The notes beneath the pieces are model-generated. The model made no database searches and was not told where the DNA came from. It was given only the letters and a program-made list of their open reading frames with translations. A stretch of DNA of 64,000 bases from Metellina segmentata (taxonomy: Eukaryota; Arthropoda; Arachnida; Araneae; Tetragnathidae), in the NCBI GenBank assembly GCA_947359465.1, contig OX375878.1, positions 90,370,377-90,434,376 on the forward strand, in the 5' to 3' direction. This document shows positions 1 through 11,235 of the stretch, in pieces (within the stretch, counting starts at the first letter, position 1; each line of letters opens with the position of its first letter). The position numbers were made by a program, and so were the translations under genes.

Positions 1-210
1 GATACTAAATGTTAGCAATTTTCTTTATATCATTACTTCGCTTTTGGATTGAGAAGCGAAATGCAATTATGCAATCTGAAGAATAACTTCTATCCATAAT
101 AAATATATGTTGCCACTTGAGGCAGCGCATGCTTAAGTCTCGCGTCCATTTGCACCTCAGTGGCAGATTTTTATTTAATCAAAAGACTTCAGCCGTTGTA
201 ATGGTTTATA
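1..210 (+). repeat. Direct repeat, copy 1 (partner at about 900-1110)
   Basis: This stretch reappears about 900 bp downstream in the same orientation with moderate divergence. Shared landmarks are 'ttagcaatt', 'cgcttttggattg', 'tatgcaatctgaag' and 'cttgaggcag' in the same order. It begins at the window edge, so its left end is unknown. No coding potential is recognised. Confidence 0.75.
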
Positions 211-299
211 GAGGACTAAACTACAAAGCGAAAGTTTGTTCCATTATACACGTACCAATTGTTGTAGTGATTTCCCTTGTTAGAATATGTCCCAATTAG

Positions 300-780
300 A
301 TTGAGGAAGTGTAATGATGATTCATGAACGATGGTTGAAAACTGCCAAATGGTTCAAAACTGTCTTTAAATGGTTTTATATTCTGTAGATGGACTCTAAT
401 ATATAATGGACACCTTAAAGATCTCACTAGAAACGTAATAGAAATTTTCTCCAAATGGCTTAAAACTGTCTTTAAATGGTTTTATATTCTGCGGATGGGA
501 TCTAATAATATACAACTTAATAAAGTAAAATATTTCATCAATACCAACTATTAAAATCTTATACTACCTACTGTCTTTAAATGGTTTTATATTCTGTAGA
601 TGGACTCTTATATATAATCGACACCTTAAATATCTCACCAGAAACGTAATAGAAATCTTCTCCAGATGGTTTAAAACTGTCTTTAAATGGTTTTATATTC
701 TGCGGATGTGGTTATAATAATATACAACTTAATAAAGCAAAATATTTCATCAATACCAACTATTCAAATCTTATACTACC
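300..780 (+). repeat. Tandem repeat, about 211-bp dimeric unit, two copies
   Basis: The phrase 'ctgtctttaaatggtttt' occurs at about 360, 466, 571 and 678. Positions 1 and 3 are 211 bp apart and positions 2 and 4 are 212 bp apart, so a dimer of two related half-units is duplicated once. The block lies between the two copies of the larger direct repeat (1-210 and 900-1110). Confidence 0.8.
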
Positions 781-899
781 AAGCCTTTGGTATGAGGAGA
801 TGCAAAAATACCTTATCAAAAGCTTAGAAACTGGTTAATTTATCCTCTGTATTCTATGCATGGACCCAATTATAACGGTAGCAAACCAAAGTTTGCACC

Positions 900-1110
900 A
901 ATACCAACCATTAGCAATTCCCCTTATCTGATTACCTCGCTTTTGGATTGTGTCGCAAAATGCACTTATGCAATCTGAAGAGGAACTTCCCATGTCCGCA
1001 ATAAATATACGTAGCCATCTTGAGGCAGAGCAAGCTTAAGTCCCGTGTCCGTCAGTACGGCAGTGGGCAAGTGTTTCTCCTTATTCAATTAAAGGACCAC
1101 AGCTGTCGTA
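900..1110 (+). repeat. Direct repeat, copy 2 (partner at 1-210)
   Basis: Diverged copy of the window's first 210 bases in the same order and orientation. Together with the 211-bp tandem pair between them, it suggests a locally duplicated repeat block or the two ends of one larger repeated element. Confidence 0.75.
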
Positions 1111-2266
1111 GCCGTTCTCTTTGTTTGAAGCCGAGGTAAGGGATGATGTGAGGAATAATAAAGTCGTCTCCCTGAAAAGGCGAAGCCGCTTTAAGTATTT
1201 AACAAGTGCTTTGCAAAGGAATGCGTCGTCAGGCCAGTAATATGTTAACTGTCCGGAACTGTCCCCTTTCAGCGAACACGAGAGTATGCTCCAGTGGTGT
1301 TTCATTTTGATAAATTGCGGGGTTATTGTTCCCGCGTTCGGTTTCTAGTGTCATCGGAAGGGGAGCTTTGTTTGAGGACCACCGTGTGCACCGAAAGAAA
1401 TGGTCGTAACAAAGGAATTTTAAAAAGTGTTATTGATTTTGGAGCGTTAATGAAATGGCCGGGGGAAGAAAGCGAATAAAAAGAAGTGCGTTTTTAATCG
1501 CGATGATTAAAGTCGCCTAACTATCGAGTACTGTAGTTGCGTACCACTCTTCAAAATATCCATGCAGTCAATCAGTATAACATACCTAGAATTAGTCACC
1601 TAATGGTTGCTTCAGTTGGTCCAGTTGAGCATGCTTTAAACAAATTATTCAAAATTGTAAGTCACGGTAATTACTTTCATAAATGTTTCAAAAACTACTA
1701 AAAGTATTTTAAAATCATATGAAGGTTTTGAATGTATTTTATTTCACTAGTAGTTATTTCTATGAAGTACAATGTTTTATACTTCGACAGATGCAATTTT
1801 AATCAAGTCTCAAGTGTCATTTGGAATCAACTGTTACATTTGTAAGCGGAAATTAAAGTTTGGCACAGTCCACTAAAACACAAATAATTCCCAAAATAGG
1901 TCAATTTAATTTGTATTAGCTATCATTATGCATTGTTGTATTCAGAACGTTTGCTACATATCTCTTAAAAAAGAAATCTAAGAGGATTCCTATATTCCTT
2001 AACATCTTACAGATGGCTAACTCAATGTTACTAACTAGATTCAATAGATATGGTATCGATTAATCTCCTAAATTCAGCTATTTGTCATTCACTACCAGTT
2101 TGTGTTAAATATATGCTCGGTTGTGTTATTTACCTACCATTTACCTACCATGCTTTTTTTAGGATGTAAGTCACTCACTTTCTTAGCTTTTTTCTATTAT
2201 ATATCTAAGCACACAATTTCGCATCTAATGTTAACCTCCTGGTCTTTAAAACTTACAAAAAAAATA
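1111..2266. other. Stretch without a recognised gene
   Basis: About 1111-1500 is less AT-rich than the surroundings but shows no family-like protein or splice structure. The rest is AT-rich and featureless by eye. Confidence 0.5.
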
Positions 2267-3102
2267 GTCGAGCCCACTTATTGTGAGCTCGGATCCAGCG
2301 AAATATCGGTTATTACGACTTTTTTTCTGTCCCTTTGGAACTACAATATTAAATTGTGTTAAAAATATCGCATATAGCGAAGTATTGGATCTTGAATATC
2401 GGATACTGCGAAGTTTTGCGTTTTGGTAAGGAACCAAACCCCTCTTTTTTTCCCCCAATTGTGGACGACAGTTGCCAATTTTTAGATGATGCCTATCGTT
2501 TGGTTCAATCGAAAACCATCCAAAACTGCTGAAAACATTCAGTATTTTTGGGGGGACTTGGGGAGTCAGATTTCATTTCTGAGCCTGATCCTGTAAAAAG
2601 TTCCATTTGGAAAAATTTACAGGAAAAAAGAATTTTGGATGGTGATGTTACTTTTGCTGATTATGCTGATAGCGATTACAACGTAGAAATAGAAGCACAA
2701 CAAACAGACAATGACATCATTGCAGCAATGTTACAAAATACTTCTGTTGATTCTGAAGAGGAAGACATTGAAATTGAAGTAAATAGACAATTAGTGACAT
2801 TCAAATCTGCCGTGAACAGGCTGCAAAATTTGAGTGCGTTCTTTGAATCGCATAACATTGTATGCTGTGATTATTTGAGTGCACTGGAAAAAGAATTATG
2901 CAACTGCATTGTAAATTCAACAGTTCAAAAGAAAGTTATAGACTTTTTCCCACTTATGAAATAAAGTTTTAGCTTCGTGTGAAAATTCGTTTGCGAATAA
3001 TGCGAATAAGTCCATTTTTTATTATATCGGATGTAACGAATATCGGATATAACGAATGATTTTCAGTGTTTCGGGCGACTTCGCTATGTGCGGGCTCGAC
3101 TG
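2267..3102 (+). mobile_element. pogo/Tigger-like Tc1-mariner element, decayed and internally deleted
   Basis: The left end starts 'GTCGAGCCC' after a TA. The right end, read on the minus strand, starts 'CAGTCGAGCCCGC' after a TA, giving inverted termini with the TA target expected for Tc1/mariner superfamily elements. A CAGT...GAGCCCG start is like pogo/Tigger ends. Further matching steps such as 'agcgaa' and 'atatcgg' occur inside both arms. Only the C-terminal part of a transposase is left, in an 836-bp element, so most of the catalytic region is deleted. The left end lacks the first C. Confidence 0.7.
2487..2964 (+). pseudogene. C-terminal remnant of a Tigger/pogo-like transposase
   Basis: One frame reads continuously from about 2487 ('DAYRLVQSKTIQNC') through a single TGA stop at the place where Tigger-like proteins usually have tryptophan, then on through 'KHSVF' and the acidic tail to a TAA at 2962-2964. 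From 2548 on it is 138 codons without a stop. The 'TI.NC..H..F' pattern before an acidic linker and a short helical C-terminus is what CENP-B/Tigger-type proteins show after their DDE domain. The DDE residues and the DNA-binding domain are absent. It sits inside the inverted termini of the 2267-3102 element. The family call is inference from pattern; the frame and stop are seen directly. Confidence 0.6.
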
Positions 3103-3104
3103 TA

Positions 3105-5089
3105 CATGTTAATTGGAAGCAGTGGACGAGAGTCCTAGAGTTCTTGAAACAAAACACCAAGTGGTCGATTGGCTATTCCACCAAAGCAGTTAGATCTTGT
3201 ACGAAAAAATATTATTCAGCAAATTTTACCCTAATATTGTTACAGATGTTCAAACTCGGTAATATGACTAAAAAGGAAACTTATGTACTAATACAGAAGA
3301 CAACTCTAAGTTAACTTAGATTCCAGACTCAATTCCCAATTGATATGCTAATGTTTTCCTCTGATGCCACTAGATGGCGCAATGGTAGTGATAATTTATT
3401 TTTACACTTTTTATAACAGAGTTAATACTTTTTTACGCAATCTTGCAACTCATCGTATCATGATTTTGTAAATACATATTAATTTAACAATAATTGGTTT
3501 CATTTCAAAAATGATTTGTATCCTTCTGACGAGAACAATGAATTCAAAATTTGTTTCAAACGTTGTCTAAGAAGTATGAATAAATTTTAACTTTCTGCGC
3601 GCAAAGACTATCACACAAAAATGTGATATATTTCATGGAATAAGCACACTGCAATTTTAAAAACTGCAACCGAAACGATACCTACACTTTTTAACAATCC
3701 AATTTTATGTTAAAAAATTCAAAAAGTACTGTAAATATCAATCAAAGAATACCAGGTACATATGTATTGAAACCTTGCGCTAATTTGTCACCTGGATATG
3801 TTGTCCAGATATATTGTCAACAAGTCCAGATATGTTGTCAATTTTCATTCGTTCCATCTTGCACTATTAGACGGCATCGTAATAAAACCTCGTTTGCTCA
3901 TCGTGAATTTTACCCTGTAATTGGTTTCGACGACATATCTCGTCTATTAAGACCAAACCAATTTCTCGAATGGTGAAATATCTCATCACTAAGATATAGA
4001 CGATTAATTTTACTGTGACTAGATCAATACTTCGTCAGTTGTTTATCAAAACTGCAACCGCAAACTAGTGATAAACCAAATTTATCCATCTATCCTTAAC
4101 TGGAAGTATTTTCTTTGTCCTCCATTCCTTCGTCTCGCTGTTTGATCTTAAAAATCTCGCCTAAATGCTAGGTAGGCAAAGTATGTTTTTTCTCTTTTTA
4201 AAAAGAAAAATTAAATCAAAATTTGGTTTAAACTAGATTTTGAAAAAAAAATTGTTAGCAATTTTTAACAATTCATCCTCAAAATTCACCTTAATATCAT
4301 GGAAGAACTTCCGCAAAATTTTAAATATTTCATGGAACAACCTCAATACTCCTTTAAATATTTCAGCAAAAATGAAACTCCTTGCTTTTATTCACGTACA
4401 TCCAGGCCGTATAATAGAATATTCCCAACAAATTCCAAAAAGCGCAGTAACTATCGATCAAAAGTACCAGGGACGAATCGAACAAAAACCGTTTGCATCT
4501 GGGTTTAAAGTCTTCCATCTATATTTGAAGAAACTAAACAAATATTTTACAGAATGCCAAAACTTTTCGAATTCAGTTTCTCCAGGCAGTTAAAAAAATT
4601 AAAAGATTCCATTGTATCGTGGGGCATGTGGCAGTTTTCAGTAGGTTCTTGGGAGCATAACGGTCAATCTATTCTCACACAATCGTTCTCACAGGTCACT
4701 TTGTGGCTGACTCTGACGTTCATCCATCACACAAAGGGAAAAAAGAAAAACTTTTCCCCTATCCAGGGTAGTCTTTTTTCCCCTTTTTCATCATCCTTCT
4801 TTTCATCCCAGGGGCTATAAGTCTGGAATTAGTTGATCAGAAGAAAAGTGAATTAATACTTTTACAGTTCTTCGCGCTTCTCGGGACTTGGGAACGGATA
4901 AAAGTTCAAATTTCCGAAAATATTGGCTGCCGTATCGTGGAATCCTTTGGGATTTCAAAAGATATTATACTGAAAATATAGTTAAATATAGATAAAAGTT
5001 TTGAAGTGTAGATAGTTAACCGTGGAACTAAATGCTTTCCTTGTTCTATCATATTTTAATGTCGTTGGGATGGGCTTTTATAGTTGAAT
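3105..5089. other. AT-rich stretch without a recognised gene; weak dispersed repeats
   Basis: A segment near 3715-3790 resembles one near 4437-4490 ('tatc.atcaaa..taccagg' shared), so a diverged repeat is present. About 3927-4012 holds the 'gacatatctcgtc / aaatatctcatc' motif seen elsewhere in the window. Open frames here (for example 4240-4593) have no recognisable domain and are compositionally random. Confidence 0.4.
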
Positions 5090-6010
5090 GAGTGATTAAT
5101 CGTCTTAGCTGTCTTTCAAAATGTAGTAGTTATTCATATTGACTCTAAAATTCTATACTTCTATGCAATATATCCATATATTTGGATTGTATATTTTGTA
5201 TCCTTATTGTTTCTTTCTCCTGGGATATATTTCTCTCATCTGTATCAGAAAAAATATCCTTGTGTGTATATGTCTGTTTACTTTCCTTTGTTTGAAGCAG
5301 CTAGGATAAATATGACTGTTGTGCCACAAAATTCAACCAACCTTATTGTTTCAATGTAGTTCTTACTCTTATGTACTCTAAGATTCTATATTTTTATATA
5401 ATATAACCATATATTTGGATAATATATTTTGTATCCTTGTTGTTTTTTTCTCCTGAGGTATATTTCTCTCATCTGTCTCACAAAAAATATCCTTGCGTGT
5501 GTATGTCTGTTTACTTTACTTTGTTTGACGCAGCTAGGATAAATATGGCTGTTGTGCCACAAAATTCAACCAATCTTATTGTTTTAATGTAGTTATTACT
5601 CTTACGTGCTCTAAAATTCTACATTTATATATAATATATCCAGATATTTGGATTATACATTTTGTATGATTACTGTTTCTTTCTCCCAATGTATATTTCT
5701 CTCATCTGTACTAGAAAAAATATCCTTGCGTGCATTTTCTTGATGTTATTTGGCGCATCTTGGAGACATATGGTTGATGTGCCATAAACCCAACGCAGAC
5801 AATATTTGCTTTAATGTTTACAATATATTCAAAATACTTCTTTATACACTATATTCAAATTTTTAGATTAGATATTTTGCATCCTAATTTTTTTCATCCT
5901 TCCAAGAGGCGTTGCTCTCATGAGAGTCAGGAAAAATATGCTTGTCTGTTTCCATTTAATTGACGTATTTCGACGCAATTTGGCCAGTGTGTCCTCTGTA
6001 TCACAAATAA
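5090..6010 (+). repeat. Tandem repeat, 233-bp unit, about four copies
   Basis: The anchor 'tttctctcatctgt' occurs at about 5230, 5463 and 5696, a constant step of 233 bp, and a diverged fourth copy follows near 5911. Each unit also carries 'tatccttgcgtg', 'cagctaggataaatatg' and 'gtgccacaaa'. The first three are close to each other; the last has decayed. Confidence 0.85.
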
Positions 6011-9000
6011 AAGCAATCAACCTTATTCTTTTAAATCACCATGCAAAATTGAACTGTATGCATTGCTAAATGTATTTCTCTCGCTTAAAAGTAAATATTT
6101 GCAAAACCTTTATTCATCCAGTTTGCCGGAACAATTTATGCATTTTATGTTTCACATTTAAAATAGTTTGTTTTTCGATAAAAAACTATCTGAAAGCTGT
6201 TTTGGTGTTCCATTAGCATGTGAAATTAAATTAGTGTTTTTCTCAGAAACCAAATCGTATTTTTTGTCAAACGACGCTTTTTGTGTTGGTCTAGACTGGA
6301 GTGGAGTTACCGCAGTGGAAAGAAATGAAAGTGAAAAAAAAATGGCACTAAATAAGAAATTAAATTTATTTATTAAGCTAAATGAAGTAATTAAAACTTC
6401 CAAATGAATGGTTTTTATGAGTTTTAGCTCTATAAATAAAACTTAACTCGTGAAGCAATAATTTATAAATCTGAGCATTCTATCGATGGAACTTATTTGT
6501 TGGTCTATAGAAACAGAAACTAAAATCACGACAGTTGTTATGCATACGAAGGAAAATCTTAGTCAACGCTGAAAAACAAGTTGATAGAAATTAATGTGTG
6601 TAACGTTTAACTGTTCTTTAATAACAAAACAGAAGAGAATTTTGTAGTTTGAAATACATGTCCACTCCATTCTTACGTTATAAAATAGTGAATAATGGAC
6701 AGTAAAACGTTTTATAGAAGATTTACGTTGAGAAATTATAATAAATAGCTTACACCCCCAATTTATATTGATTAGACAACATAATTTACGAAGGCAATTA
6801 ATGGGGGAAATCTATTACCCTCGCTTCGTTTAAAAATTGATTGCTTTTAGACCAAACACTAAAAAATATACAAATTTACTCCATATTATAAACATTAGAA
6901 AAAAGTAATGTTATTTGATTTTTTTTACTGAATGTCTTTAAGATAATAGTCATGAAAAGCATCATTAAAATATGATCACAGTACATCTGATTTAGAAATG
7001 ATTGAGGAAACTAATACTTAATGAGACACAATATCTTGAAAGGGACCAATTTTCTCAGTCTTCAAGAATATTGTTTTCTTTCCAGAACAATGTAAAGAAC
7101 TATGTTTACGTAATTAAATACTATCCTATAATCCAACAGAAATGAAACTAAACATCTGCAACCTATTGTATAATTAATTAATTTCGCTGATTTATTATAC
7201 AGCAGCAGAAAAATATTTCACTCTCCAAATAGATTAATTCGAATGGAATCAAAATGTTTTCGAGTGTGAAAATATAGAGAATTTTCTCTCGACATTCCTA
7301 TATTTAAGAACAGCGTTGATTTTCCAGAACGAAACAAAACGCGCGCGCGCGCGCGCGATGTCAACAAAATTCAATAATATCCTCAATCAAAATAGAAATT
7401 AAGCTAAATATATGCGAGTAAATGTAATTCTTTACTTTTCTTTGTTTATTCTACAACGGTAGAAAAATACTATTCTCTACGAAAAGTACCACAGGTCAAA
7501 AACTAGCATTTTAAACCATAGGAGGTTTTCTTTAAATGATACATGAGTGAAGAATTATCACAAGTTTTTTATTTACCAAATACCTCAAACCTAATTGAAA
7601 ATCTTGACAATTCAATATAATGCAACATTTTTTTCATGTGTTAAAATTTTGTAATGTCTATTCATTTACATTGTGAACAGGGGTGTCAATTCGATGCTTG
7701 AATTTACTTTTAAGCGAAAAAATACCTTTTTTATGGATTGTTTTCTTTTAAATACAAATGGTTCCATATAAATCTAACATTCTGAAGATGAATTTTAAAA
7801 TAAGGTTTAAAGTAAAATGAAGTATATAATAATGATGATTTTAATACTTTTCGATGACGATCAGCATGGTATTACATATTTTTACTTTTAAAACTGAGAG
7901 ACAAAATTGTTATAAAATTTATATCACTTTGTTAATACACTACTTTGTTAATATACTTGTTTAATACACTACCGTGATATTAAATCTGAGGAATATTTTA
8001 ACTACAAAAATTATACTTTAAATTAATTGCATGCAATCTTTGTGATGCACAGCATAATTTATAAAATAGTTTTAACTCTCATTCCATTTTCAATATTCGC
8101 ATAGCCTTAATTAATGAATTTTAATTTTGCGAGTTGAATAATTTTTAAACACACGTGGGAGGCAGTCTAAGTTATATCGAAAATTTAAATATGAAATCAT
8201 TTAATGAAATTCGTGTAAATTGAAATTAAGCATCATTCAAATTAATTAAATAATTTTATCTAAAATAAATTAAAACTCCGGGCTTAAATTCAATACTCAA
8301 TTTTTAAGGATATTGTAGAACTTATACAATTCGCTTAGAAACTCTGAAATACATTTTTTAAGAAATCTTTTGATAGTATTTTCTTGCTCTGCACAGTACT
8401 CTGTTTAAAAGTATATTATGAGTTTAATCATGGACTTACAATGTATTCGTGGATTCGTTTATTATTAAATCTCTCTGAATAATGTATTTTGTAGAATACT
8501 ACTACAAAAGAATTTAGGGAACATAGGTTGAACTAAACATTTTAAAGTAGAATTATTAAGCTGAATTGAAGGAAGTAGCACAATAATACATTTATCATAT
8601 AGGTATAAATTTAGAAGTGTAAGAGTTTAAATTTAAATTTTTTCTTATGTATCTGAAACAGCAATCTATGTATACAAGTATGTTTCAATAACTTTTTAAA
8701 AAGACATTTAGTTTGAAATATTTTAATTAAAGTATTCTTTACATAAAGTACTGTTGAGTTAAGAATTTACCAATTCTTTAAATACCATTTTATATTTTTT
8801 AATGAATACATTATCAAGTGTTTTAATTAAAACATTTGTAAAAGGAGTTGGTCTAATTTATTCAAACCGCTTAAGCCTATGCAATTAACTATTGTGATTT
8901 AATATTTTAAGTGTCAAAAGTTTAATAAAAATTATCGTCAGGACTTTGGAACCTTATATTTTCGTAGTTTTCATTAGAAAGGACGCAAAATACGTGTGAA

Positions 9001-9830
9001 TACGTGTAATATTTTAATGGAAACATCTTAAAACGAAAAGGCTCTTTTTGTAGAATGCAAACAATTCAACCAACTGGATATTTTGTTAAAGAAACAAAAT
9101 ACATTGCATGCAGTGTCTGGTAGTTGATGCTATGATTTTTGCAAAGTAAGTGCTATTGACAATATTTGACCTATAAAATTTATTACCATTTATTTCATTT
9201 TAAATTTAAGTTTTATGGTTTCTATTTTTAAAAGTAGATGTTTTATTAATTCTTGTATGTAGTAAGAATTTTAATTAATTTCATATTAATTTCTCACAGT
9301 TTTCTTATTTTCGCTCAATTTTATTTAACTTTATTAAAGAATTTTTGATACTAAATGTTTATTATTTATCTAAATGCTAATAAGTCTAGTCAGGGTGCTG
9401 GCCTTTGGATTGAACTGTTCAGTGCTCAAATACCGGGTAAGTCATAGATTTGTTTCTCACCTGGAATGGGTGTGTCTTCTTATAAAAGGACTGTGCCAAG
9501 AATGTTTGATATCTGTGTGAGATTTAAAGTTTATCCATCCCTCATAAAGCATTAGGGTGACGAAAAGGGATGGAAAAATATAACTAAGTGTTGCCGTAAT
9601 GCAACACTTAGGATATGCAACAACATCTCAATTGGCCGAAAAAGGAATACATTACACATTTGGCTATTGCTATAGTGACCATTTCACCATTACCATAAAA
9701 GGCCCGATTGCGAAAACGGGGATCATAAATTGAAACCCAGGTTCTCTTCTTTTATATCTTTCCCCCATCAATCAGATGTAAAAAATATTAATTTATTTTA
9801 TTCCTACATAAAATAATAACCAGGAAGAAA
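6011..9830. other. Long AT-rich stretch without a recognised gene
   Basis: Strongly AT-rich sequence with no domain-bearing open frame. A (GC)9 microsatellite lies at about 7341-7358. About 9400-9760 is less AT-rich and ends in a 'caccattaccata' stretch like the tails of the SINEs further right, so an old diverged SINE is possible there, but no tRNA-like boxes are convincing. Confidence 0.5.
7341..7358. repeat. (GC)n microsatellite
   Basis: Uninterrupted alternating GC of about 18 bp inside very AT-rich DNA. Alternating purine-pyrimidine GC runs can adopt Z-DNA; no function is implied by the sequence. Confidence 0.95.
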
Positions 9831-10199
9831 CAAAACTGAAACAAGCTGTGTCGGATAATTAAGGAAGTTTATCGACATTTGAATATTAGATCGACAACTA
9901 CCCACCAGTTGAGATTCTTTAAAAAAATTAACTGCATATTTTGGTGTGCCTAAGTCAACGTTTTATCGATATGTCTCATTATCCACAATAGACTGAGTAA
10001 CGTTACAATTTTAAAAATTCAGAATACTTCAGAATTCATACAGTTGAAATAAAAAATTCAGAATTGATACTTTTGCAAGCTTGATTACCTGATTACATAT
10101 GAAAAGAGCTGTTGAATAATTCAAGAAAAATCACCCACATCTGAATGACAAACCAATAACTAGAAATGACGTCTCAAAATAAATTTACAAGATATTTTA

Positions 10200-10760
10200 C
10201 CCTACAATAACGAACCGGACGTCAGCGGAGATTTGGATAAAATCCGATTACTTGTTTGAGGGTGTTTTTCGAGGAATGGCTTGGGACCTTTGCATGTTTT
10301 TCCTGATAAATTGAACGCCGACGCATACATGAACATTTTGGACAATCATGTTCTTCCTACTCTCTGGCAATTTTATGGAATGGACGAATGTTACTTTCAG
10401 GACGACAACGCTCCTTGCCATGTTGCAGCCTCTTTCAAGCAGTGGTATCAAGATATGGATGTAAAACCTCTTCTCTGGCCTGCTTAGAGTCCCGACCTAA
10501 ACCCCATAGAATATTTGTGGGACGAGTTAGAGTGACGCTTATGGACCAGGGAACCACGTCCGAAATCTACAGCTGATCTGACGACATTCAGGAAGCAAGA
10601 ATGGACACAAATACCCATAGCTGTCTATCAAAACCTTATTGAAAGTATGCCCAGAAGGGTTGCTAGTGTAATTGCAACACGTGGAGGACCATCCCTCTAT
10701 TAAAGCATGTATTCCTTCAGTTATACCATCACATCTAGCTGTCCGTTCCATTATTGTAGG
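10200..10760 (+). mobile_element. Tc1-like DNA transposon, deleted, nested in the satellite
   Basis: Both ends follow a TA dinucleotide. The left end reads 'CCCTACAATAACGAACCGG' and the right end on the minus strand reads 'CCTACAATAATGGAACGG', so the termini are inverted repeats with few differences. The interior holds only the C-terminal half of a Tc1-type transposase. At 561 bp it is about a third of a typical Tc1 element. Satellite sequence resumes on both sides, so the insertion is younger than the array. Confidence 0.8.
10269..10703 (+). pseudogene. Tc1-type transposase, C-terminal half, two in-frame stops
   Basis: One frame gives 'NGLGPLHVF', 'QDDNAPCHVA', 'WPA' stop 'SPDLNPIEYLWDELE' stop and ends 'RGGPSLY' at a TAA (10701-10703). 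The second catalytic Asp (in QDDNAPCH) and the catalytic Glu of the DDE triad (in NPIEYLWDELE) are visible with the expected intervening length. The first Asp and the DNA-binding domain are missing. The TAG after WPA replaces what is usually Gln, and the TGA after DELE replaces a usual Arg; both are single-base changes. It is inside the inverted termini of the 10200-10760 element and cannot make an active enzyme. Confidence 0.9.
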
Positions 10761-11235
10761 TAATGTATATTGGTGTAAGTTAGTAAACTTAAGAACGACA
10801 TATTTGTTTCATCCACAAGAGACTCAATTACGTTGAAATTAAGAAAATCAAACGTTGCTAGTTTTGCATGGTATTTATCTGATTATACATATGAAAAGAG
10901 CTGCTGACAAATTAAGGAAGTTGACTTGCTTCTAAATGTTACATCAACAATGACAAACGAACGTCTAAATAAATCAAATAAACTTATTGTGCGTGTGTTA
11001 GTTATATACGACAGGTGTATTTATCCACAACGGACTGTCTAATGTTGAAGTTCAAAAAAGTGAGACTAACGCTAAAAGTATTGCATGCTTAATTACCTCA
11101 TTACGTATGAAAAGAGCTGTTGAATAATTCAAGAGAGTTGGACCATCTAAACGTTGGATCAACAATTAGAAACGAACGTCTAGATATAATTTAACTGGAT
11201 TTATTGGTGTGTGTTAGTCTGCTTTGAGCAAGACG

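Larger units (their letters stand above)
9835..11235 (+). repeat. Degenerate satellite-like array (about 220-265 bp units) interrupted by a Tc1 relic
   Basis: The phrase 'tatgaaaagagctg' recurs at about 10096, 10888 and 11106. Each is followed by a 'aattcaagga...' or 'aattaagga...' segment, a 'gacaaacgaacgtctaaataa'-like segment, then 'tttatccacaacggactg'-like sequence. A further diverged unit begins near 9835. The array is broken between 10199 and 10761 by the Tc1-like element. Units are too diverged to fix a consensus by eye. Confidence 0.7.
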
